From IMG/VR virus record IMGVR_UViG_3300027733_000159, positions 1 through 29,060 of that record: 29,060 nucleotides of DNA. One strand, written 5' to 3'. The translations under genes and the position numbers were made by a program. A model generated the notes under the pieces. That model was not told the origin of the DNA and searched no databases. It saw nothing but the letters and a program-made list of their open reading frames with translations. Position 1 is the stretch's first letter, and each line of letters starts with the position of its first letter. Source of the DNA: a virus. This document shows, one piece after another, positions 23,988-29,060 of the stretch.

Positions 23988-25370
23988 TTAAGATTGTTGT
24001 TTTTGTTCTTCTTTTTGTTTTCGTTTCTCCATCAACTCTTTAACCCTATCTCTCTTTCTCTCCTCTTGTTGTTCTTCGAAACCTAAGAACGTTACCGAAC
24101 TCTCGGTATCAATTTCAAGTAACTCATTGTTAAATTTACAGTTCTCAAATACCACCCCATCTTTACCTAAACGTGATTTAGTAATGGCGATAGTTGCAAG
24201 GTTCATTTCTTTCTGTTGAAGTGTCTTAGCTAGAGAGATGATTACGTGACCAACCTGAGCCTTTTTAATCGAACCACCCATTTGGTCGGTCGTTACAACT
24301 TCAGCTGAAATAGAAGACCTATTACCCTGTGTAGCGGTCCATCCAACTAAGTCTAGCTCGTGACACATTGCTTCGAAACCTCTCATTACAGAACCTTCCG
24401 CCTTCCACTCATCTTTACTTGATGATTCAGGAAGTACACAGTCGATATAATCTAACATAACCAAATCAATTTTGTTTCCATCGGCAATCATTTTTCTTAC
24501 CTGATTCTTAATTTGATTCATAGTCATAGTATCTGAAGCTAATTTCTTAAGAACTAACTTGTTTGGCATACTCTCTTGGATTTCTGTAACTTTACTCATC
24601 ACTTCTTCTTTGTTTTTAACCAAGTTATCGGGTTCAATACCCGTCCAAAGTGTGAAGTGTTTTCTTTGAATAATCTTTGGGTTATCCTCGAAAAATACTT
24701 GGAGGACATTGTACCCCAAGTTAAATGCAGTGTTCGCAATTTTGGTTAAGATAGTTGTCTTACCCACCCCTGTTGGAGCAAGGATAACACCAATCTCACC
24801 TTTAGCTAAACCACCCTTAAGTAGTCTATCAATACCAGGTATCCCCATTGGGATTGGATGTCTGTAATCTTCGTCTAATACTGTATCTAAGTTAGCGAAG
24901 ATATCCGTCTGTCCTTTGTCGATTTCACCAACTTGTAATGCGTTTCTTACTAACCCTTCAACTTTGTCGTAAGACTCGAAGTCACCTTCTGTAATGATTT
25001 TCTGAGCTTTGTCCATCGCCTTCTGAAGTTCTTGTTGTTTACAGAACTTTAAAGCTTTCTCCTGAACGAATACTGTACCTTCAAAAGGAGCATCTTTTAC
25101 CTGTTTCAAAGTATCTAATACTACTTTTGCCACTATTTCCTGTGAAATTTCTGACTTAACAATTTGGTCAAGAGTTTCGAAATTAGGTGTTGATTCATAC
25201 TTTACATAGTATTCTTTTATCATCTGCAAGATGATTTTGAAGTACTTGTTGTCAAAGTACGATGACTCAATCACGTCCATAATAGACGATGAGAAGTCCT
25301 TATCAACTACTATTTGATTTAGTAATTGAATCTGAAATGTGTTACCTAAATAATCGAAATTTTTGTTCAT
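23988..25370 (-). CDS. 41: Replicative DNA helicase (DnaB / T4 gp41 family)
   Basis: A 460-residue hexameric 5'-3' helicase that unwinds DNA at the fork; T4 gp41 is 475 residues. The N-terminal about 150 residues form the helical collar domain (starts [17 protein letters not shown]). The RecA-like core has Walker [10 protein letters not shown] (198-206), the catalytic Glu segment VFFEDN (225-230), Walker [11 protein letters not shown] (301-310) and the TATQGNRSS sensor region. The last about 30 residues are a highly charged Lys/Glu/Gln tail, predicted helical, that could mediate partner contacts. No primase domain is fused and no primase gene is in the window. It follows the 150-residue unknown after 37 bases and precedes nrdB by 20 bases. 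Strong family call; the choice of gp41 over a DnaB label rests on T4-like context. Confidence 0.93.
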   Translation of the reverse strand: MNKNFDYLGNTFQIQLLNQIVVDKDFSSSIMDVIESSYFDNKYFKIILQMIKEYYVKYESTPNFETLDQIVKSEISQEIVAKVVLDTLKQVKDAPFEGTVFVQEKALKFCKQQELQKAMDKAQKIITEGDFESYDKVEGLVRNALQVGEIDKGQTDIFANLDTVLDEDYRHPIPMGIPGIDRLLKGGLAKGEIGVILAPTGVGKTTILTKIANTAFNLGYNVLQVFFEDNPKIIQRKHFTLWTGIEPDNLVKNKEEVMSKVTEIQESMPNKLVLKKLASDTMTMNQIKNQVRKMIADGNKIDLVMLDYIDCVLPESSSKDEWKAEGSVMRGFEAMCHELDLVGWTATQGNRSSISAEVVTTDQMGGSIKKAQVGHVIISLAKTLQQKEMNLATIAITKSRLGKDGVVFENCKFNNELLEIDTESSVTFLGFEEQQEERKRDRVKELMEKRKQKEEQKQQS

Positions 25371-25407
25371 ATATTAATTTAAAATTGTCCCTTGTATTAT
25401 TAAATAC

Positions 25408-25860
25408 CTACTTACTTAGGTCAAATTCCAAATATTCGTAAGTTAATTTGTTGTTTGAAAAAATGTCAGTTAACTCACGAAGGACCTCTTTTAAAAATGG
25501 TCGTACGTCCACCGTATAACGAACTTTTGGCGGATAAAATTTTCCATCAAAAACTCTATGACAAATTGTCGTGTCTCCAACTTTAACATAAATGTTAAAA
25601 ACTTCAGGTCCTTCTGTGTAAGATGTATTCATAATTGATGGGTCATGCGCAATTGCGTCTTTGTTGTCCATCATGTAAATTACAGTTTTCATTTTTAAGG
25701 CGTATTGTAATTCATCTTTCAAACTTAGAATGAAGTCATACAACTCAGTTGAGTTTTTTGCCTTTGGATTATACCCTCTAACGTTGAAGAATCTTTGAAC
25801 TACAATGTTGTCATTCAATGTCAAAAGGAATTCCATTTTTGTGCTGTCTTGCTCTCTCAT
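25408..25860 (-). CDS. Unrecognised 150-residue protein in the replication cluster
   Basis: I start it at the ATG at 25860, five bases after the rnh stop; an in-frame upstream start at 25935 would overlap rnh by 70 bases and add a basic Lys/Arg-rich stretch that looks like a shifted reading of the rnh C terminus. The protein (begins MREQDSTKMEF) has a mixed alpha/beta look, with alternating strands such as FNIYVKVGDTTICHRVFDG and a C-terminal helix FLKEVLRELTDIF. No nucleotide-binding, zinc or membrane motif is seen. Position between the flap exonuclease and the helicase suggests a replication accessory, for instance a loader or processivity partner, but nothing in the sequence proves it. Confidence 0.65.
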   Translation of the reverse strand: MREQDSTKMEFLLTLNDNIVVQRFFNVRGYNPKAKNSTELYDFILSLKDELQYALKMKTVIYMMDNKDAIAHDPSIMNTSYTEGPEVFNIYVKVGDTTICHRVFDGKFYPPKVRYTVDVRPFLKEVLRELTDIFSNNKLTYEYLEFDLSK

Positions 25861-25865
25861 GCGAT

Positions 25866-26867
25866 TTAATTTTTGTTTGTGTTTCGTTTTTCTTTTCTTG
25901 TTAATTTCATAAATGGTCTTAGGAAGTTTACCCAAGCCTCATCGTTTTTTGGAAGATATTTGAAGAGACCGTCTTCCATCATAAGTCTCATTAAGTTTTT
26001 ATATCCTCTATCTGTGGGGTCAATTGTGTCTGTCTGTATTTGTTCGACTAACTCTTTACCTTCATCGGTAATAAGTGGATTCCCAAGGTCTACAATCTTT
26101 ATGTTTGTGTTGTAGAACTCCTCACCAAGTATACCATTTTTTGTCTTACCAGTCAAAATATTCTCAAGCGCTTTTGGTTTTTTCTTTTGCTCGTTATTTC
26201 GTGCAATATTGAGCAATTCGTTCATAGTACAAGGCATTTCCTGCAAAACAGGGAAGAATTTTAATAAAGTTTTTTCCCCTAATCCTTCAATACCATCGAT
26301 ATTGTCGGACTTGTCTCCTGTGAAAACTTTGGTAAGTAAAACGTTGTAATGTGGTATCTCAACTTTGTTGATTGTTATCATATCCCCATTCTTAAAGTAT
26401 TGTTTTGAGATTGGAGAATATATGGTAACTCTTTCAGATATGAGTTGAGTTAAGTCTTTGTCCGCTGAGAAGATTATTATGTCCTCATCCTTTGCGACTT
26501 TACAGTAGTGAGCAATTAAATCATCAGCCTCGTTGTTAATCATCTCAACTTGGCGTACGAATATCTCCTCGAGGTATTGTTTAACTCGAGATTTTTGTTG
26601 GAGGTATGACTCGTACTTGTACTCGTTCATATCCTGCCTTCTATTCGCCTTATATTGGGGGTATATAGATTTCCTAATTGATGAGTTCGAATCACCGTCC
26701 CAAAAGACCACAACCTTATCCAAGTTGTGTTCTTCTAGAAACCGTCTTAAGATGTTGATGAAGTGATAGAGACCTCCTAAGTGGTCTCCATTATCATACA
26801 TCTCTCTAACTCCGTGAAATCCTATCTTAAACAGATTGTCTCCGTCTACTAATAATGTCTTAATCAC
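25866..26867 (-). CDS. rnh: RNase H / 5'-3' flap exonuclease (T4 Rnh-like)
   Basis: A 333-residue FEN-family nuclease; T4 RNase H is 305. It removes RNA primers and short DNA flaps from lagging-strand fragments. Metal-binding acidic residues are in family order: Asp8 (LLVDGDN), Asp57 (FWDGD), Glu113/Asp115/Asp116 (NEADDL), Asp136/Asp138 (SADKD) and Asp185/Asp188 (GDKSDN). The helix-3-turn-helix DNA-binding segment follows (IDGIEGLGEKTLL, about 190-202). The start is a GTG at 26867; an in-frame TAA lies 12 bases upstream and no ATG precedes the catalytic Asp8, so GTG is forced. The C terminus is very basic (TRKEKRNTNKN). It lies 30 bases after uvsX. Assignment to T4 Rnh rather than host polymerase-I exonuclease rests on length and context. 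Confidence 0.92.
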   Translation of the reverse strand: MIKTLLVDGDNLFKIGFHGVREMYDNGDHLGGLYHFINILRRFLEEHNLDKVVVFWDGDSNSSIRKSIYPQYKANRRQDMNEYKYESYLQQKSRVKQYLEEIFVRQVEMINNEADDLIAHYCKVAKDEDIIIFSADKDLTQLISERVTIYSPISKQYFKNGDMITINKVEIPHYNVLLTKVFTGDKSDNIDGIEGLGEKTLLKFFPVLQEMPCTMNELLNIARNNEQKKKPKALENILTGKTKNGILGEEFYNTNIKIVDLGNPLITDEGKELVEQIQTDTIDPTDRGYKNLMRLMMEDGLFKYLPKNDEAWVNFLRPFMKLTRKEKRNTNKN

Positions 26868-26897
26868 TGGTGTGATTTAAAGGGTGAAACAATAATA

Positions 26898-27899
26898 CTA
26901 ATCTTCTTTTTCTTCTTTCAAATCGAAGTCACCATCAGTTCCGATGATGTCCTTCCAATAGTCCGCGTGTTCTTTCTTGTAGTTTTCGATTGAGACTTTT
27001 TCTTCAGCCGCCTCTTTACCCGCCAAGAATCCGTGTGGTGTTACAATAATCTTCCCGTCTTCATAACCTAAACCATTGATGTGGTTCTTCATTACAGAGA
27101 CTTTTGTTCTGATTGCAAACTTAACACTTCTTTTGTCTTTTGTTGCGGTAATCTTGTTAGTTCCCGCACCTTTTTGGTTTCCGAATAAGAACACCAATGA
27201 TGAGTTCAACCAAATGGCTTCACCACCCTTAGCTTTAATCTTCGGTTGTCCGAATGGATTGTCAGGTAATTCAACCCATGGTTGGTTAACAATAACCAAT
27301 GTGTTTTCGTATTTAGAATCCGCTTTACGAGACCCTGAAATTCTTTGGTTAATACCCATACCAATCTTATCGGCTAACGTACTTGCATTGTGTTGTTTAC
27401 CACCTTTACCTTCAAAGGTCATCTTACATGGTACAGAACCAACTGAGTCCCATAAGAACAACAAACTGTAGTCAAGGTTACCTTTCTCTTGTTCGTCTAA
27501 TAACGAGTTGATATAGTCGGTAATTTGTTCGATGTAATCAAAGTTGTTATTGAAGATGTAGAAACCATCCCAATCTAACTCACCTGTTGATTCATCAACT
27601 ACCTCTTCACAATCAAACCCCATCAATTTGGCGTGTTCGAATGACCATTTTTGTTCTGTGATGATAAACACAGGAAGGATACCCTTCTTTTGAGCATCAA
27701 CCGCTGTCTTTACAAGAGCAGTTGTCTTACCTGTATCTGAGTGACCAAGTAACATATTCAAGTGTCCAATAGCAGGACCTGGCAAACCTACAGCATCCAA
27801 GAAGTCAGGACCTAAGTCAAAAAACCTCTGTGGTTTATATTTTGCGGAAGTTGAGAATTTGTCCTTGATGGACTTGAAATCATTTTTCTTAATTGCCAT
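26898..27899 (-). CDS. uvsX: UvsX/RecA-like recombinase
   Basis: A 333-residue strand-exchange ATPase, shorter than T4 UvsX (391). It pairs gp32-coated single-stranded DNA with homologous duplexes for repair and recombination-primed replication. Walker A GHSDTGKTT (52-60), the catalytic Glu in FIITEQKWS (about 82), Walker B LLFLWDS (146-152) and the KGGEAIWLNSS segment (about 224-234) are visible. The C-terminal end is strongly acidic (GDFDLKEEKED), as in RecA/UvsX proteins where the tail tempers DNA binding. Its ATG overlaps the end of the 97-residue gene by eleven bases. No uvsY-like gene is identifiable nearby, though the adjacent 97-residue protein is a formal candidate for a mediator. 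Confidence 0.93.
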   Translation of the reverse strand: MAIKKNDFKSIKDKFSTSAKYKPQRFFDLGPDFLDAVGLPGPAIGHLNMLLGHSDTGKTTALVKTAVDAQKKGILPVFIITEQKWSFEHAKLMGFDCEEVVDESTGELDWDGFYIFNNNFDYIEQITDYINSLLDEQEKGNLDYSLLFLWDSVGSVPCKMTFEGKGGKQHNASTLADKIGMGINQRISGSRKADSKYENTLVIVNQPWVELPDNPFGQPKIKAKGGEAIWLNSSLVFLFGNQKGAGTNKITATKDKRSVKFAIRTKVSVMKNHINGLGYEDGKIIVTPHGFLAGKEAAEEKVSIENYKKEHADYWKDIIGTDGDFDLKEEKED

Positions 27900-28182
27900 T
27901 TTCTATTCTTTTAATGCTTGGTAATTTATTCTGTTTTAGTCCTTTATAAAATGTTTCGTCTTGTTCATACAAAACTCCAATTTCTTCTTCATGGAAAGTC
28001 ACTAATCTAAGATGAGTTTCTCCTCTCTCATCCTCTTCTTTCAACATACCAAACAAAATAGTATCACCGATTTGTTTACCTCTACCTGAGAAGTAATTTT
28101 TATCTTTAAGTTGACTTAGGAATTCATAAGACAATGTTTTATTGTCTCTTAACTGTAAGTCAATTTCTTCTTTAAACGTCAT
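27889..28182 (-). CDS. Unrecognised 97-residue protein between gene 32 and uvsX
   Basis: The ATG at 28182 (MTFKEEIDLQ) is preferred; a longer frame to 28215 would run through the terminator hairpin. The protein is charged, with a predicted N-terminal helix (EEIDLQLRDNKTLSYEFLSQL), a central GDTILFGMLKEEDERG turn, and a strand EEEIGVLYEQ. No zinc, nucleotide-binding or membrane motif is seen. Its stop lies eleven bases inside uvsX, which implies coupled translation and a role with the recombinase or gp32. Mediators such as UvsY (137 residues in T4) and the co-activator gp33 (112 residues) are of similar size, but I see no convincing resemblance to either. Confidence 0.7.
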   Translation of the reverse strand: MTFKEEIDLQLRDNKTLSYEFLSQLKDKNYFSGRGKQIGDTILFGMLKEEDERGETHLRLVTFHEEEIGVLYEQDETFYKGLKQNKLPSIKRIENGN

Positions 28183-28185
28183 GTG

Positions 28186-28217
28186 AAAAAAAATTAAAGG
28201 GTGGGAAGTTCCCACCC
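28186..28217 (-). terminator. Terminator or attenuator after gene 32
   Basis: On the minus strand GGGTGGG pairs with CCCACCC around the loop AACTT (28199-28217), followed by TTTAATTTTTTTT. This is a textbook intrinsic terminator. It begins 11 bases after the gene 32 stop, and its T-tract ends three bases before the next ATG, so genes downstream depend on read-through or a promoter elsewhere. This would keep gp32 mRNA more abundant than the rest. Confidence 0.85.
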
Positions 28218-28228
28218 CTTGTTATAAA

Positions 28229-29060
28229 TTAGAACGGTAAATCTCCGTCTGGTTCGTCATTTGCTTGTGGGTCTACTACTACAGCTGTACTAGCTTTAGA
28301 TGTTCCACCACCGAAAGACTCGGTAGACACTGAATTACTTTCGTAAACATATCCACCCTTTTCACTATCCCATTTTGGTGTTTCACCACGAGCGATAGCT
28401 TCAAGATAGTCAACAGGTTTTTTAGAATAAACGTCTAACCAAGTTAACTCGTCATTAACCCAAGCACTTGCTTGTGCAGCATCTGTGTGAACAGGAGTTG
28501 GGTCGTCGTACATAATTGTAGATACAGTTGTGTACTCCTTACCTTTTGGAGTTTTTGCCTTAGATAACTCAATGATTAAATCACGACCTTTTTCAGCGTC
28601 AGTGATATCACCTTTGTTTCTCCAAATTGGGATGATTTTATCTAAGATACCATCATTCTTGTAATTGTGTTTAAATCTCCAAAATTTCGGACCGTCTTCT
28701 TCGTGGTCTCTGTCGATAACCTTAACGATATAAAATTTACGAGAACGGTATTGAGCAGCTAACAATTTGTCAGACTCTTTACCTGTAGCAATCAACTCTT
28801 CATAAACCTCGTTTAAAGGTGAACGCTCATTGTCATTCTTACCTGGGTCGTAGAATTTTTGCCATTGACCACCTACTTGGATTTCGTGGTACCATGCCTC
28901 TTTGAATGGTGAGGAACCATCTGTGGTAGGAAGGATTCTTACTCTTCTCTGACCTGACTTCTCTTTATCCCCAAGGATTAAAGCGAAATACTTTTTCATT
29001 CTTTCGTCTTGCGACATCTTGCTTTGGGCCCCGCCCGATGAACTTTGTGATTTTTCGTAC
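28229..29060 (-). CDS. 32: Single-stranded DNA-binding protein gp32, probably partial at its N terminus
   Basis: gp32 coats single-stranded DNA in replication, recombination and repair. The ATG at 29017 gives 262 residues, but the frame stays open to the edge and reads YEKSQSSSGGAQSK upstream, so the true start probably lies outside. The OB-fold region is recognisable: RRVRILPTTDGSSPF and YHEIQVGGQWQKF align with T4 VIRFLPSKNDEQAPF and NHGFKKNGKWY, then YIVKVIDRD and KFWRFKHN. No Cys occurs anywhere, so the T4 zinc site (three Cys, one His) is absent; the corresponding loop reads DPGKNDNERSPLNEV. The C terminus is a Gly/Ser-rich linker ending in acidic DEPDGDLPF, which resembles bacterial SSB tips rather than T4 gp32. 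A terminator follows. Family call is good from alignment by eye and position before uvsX. Confidence 0.88.
   Translation of the reverse strand, partial: YEKSQSSSGGAQSKMSQDERMKKYFALILGDKEKSGQRRVRILPTTDGSSPFKEAWYHEIQVGGQWQKFYDPGKNDNERSPLNEVYEELIATGKESDKLLAAQYRSRKFYIVKVIDRDHEEDGPKFWRFKHNYKNDGILDKIIPIWRNKGDITDAEKGRDLIIELSKAKTPKGKEYTTVSTIMYDDPTPVHTDAAQASAWVNDELTWLDVYSKKPVDYLEAIARGETPKWDSEKGGYVYESNSVSTESFGGGTSKASTAVVVDPQANDEPDGDLPF

Noticed and set aside
25379-25407. Possible hairpin GTATT-TAAT-AATAC upstream of the helicase gene
   Set aside because: Only five A/T-rich pairs with no T-tract; too weak to call a terminator or riboswitch.
25861-25935. Upstream extension of the 150-residue gene by 25 residues
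   Set aside because: It overlaps rnh by 70 bases and encodes a Lys-rich stretch; the ATG five bases past the rnh stop fits the packing of this block.
27076-27471. A 131-residue plus-strand open frame
   Set aside because: It lies wholly within uvsX, which has intact recombinase motifs; no leader or family resemblance supports it.
28183-28215. Upstream extension of the 97-residue gene by 11 residues
   Set aside because: It would place the coding start inside the gene 32 terminator hairpin; the ATG at 28182 is the sensible start.

Overview
The window reads as one contiguous piece of a T4-like (contractile-tailed, Straboviridae-type) phage genome that most likely infects a Bacteroidota host. 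Every gene I can support lies on the minus strand, so transcription runs from high to low coordinates. The DNA is AT-rich, genes are packed with gaps of 0-100 bases, and no stretch over 300 bases lacks a gene. The host inference rests on SprB-type repeats (named for the Flavobacterium gliding adhesin) in a tail gene, a carboxypeptidase-regulatory-like domain in a baseplate-cluster gene, mostly A/T-rich leaders without a clear Shine-Dalgarno sequence, and a eukaryote-like class Ia ribonucleotide reductase of the kind Bacteroidota carry. No tRNA, rRNA, CRISPR array, insertion sequence or integrase was seen.

Replication and nucleotide module (29060 down to 20575): single-stranded DNA-binding protein gp32 (its N terminus probably lies outside the window), a strong terminator-like hairpin, an unrecognised 97-residue protein, UvsX recombinase, RNase H / 5'-3' flap exonuclease, an unrecognised 150-residue protein, a DnaB/gp41-type helicase, then NrdB and NrdA. 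Together these coat, recombine, unwind and process phage DNA and supply dNTPs. A perfect 14-bp hairpin just past nrdA closes the block.

Baseplate module (20491 down to 5745): gp25 and gp6 homologues in T4 order, then a very large 1593-residue protein with an Ig-like N-terminal fold and an unexpected membrane-type hydrophobic stretch, four structural proteins I cannot name (one with a PKD-like motif), and a 995-residue protein with a segment resembling tail protein I.

Adhesin module (5745 down to the left edge): a 710-residue protein of seven SprB-like repeats, a small Cys-repeat protein, a protein with a Thr/Pro linker of about 270 residues, and a partial collagen-like Gly-X-Y protein built from a 63-bp repeat. 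Four low-complexity or repeat proteins in a row, downstream of the baseplate genes, suggest the host-recognition apparatus; this is the least ordinary part of the window.

Candidate regulation: a 20-bp sequence is repeated exactly before two late genes, its core recurs before gp25, and a T4-late-like TATAAATA box precedes the collagen-like gene. Start/stop overlaps (TAATG, ATGA) point to translational coupling through the tail genes.
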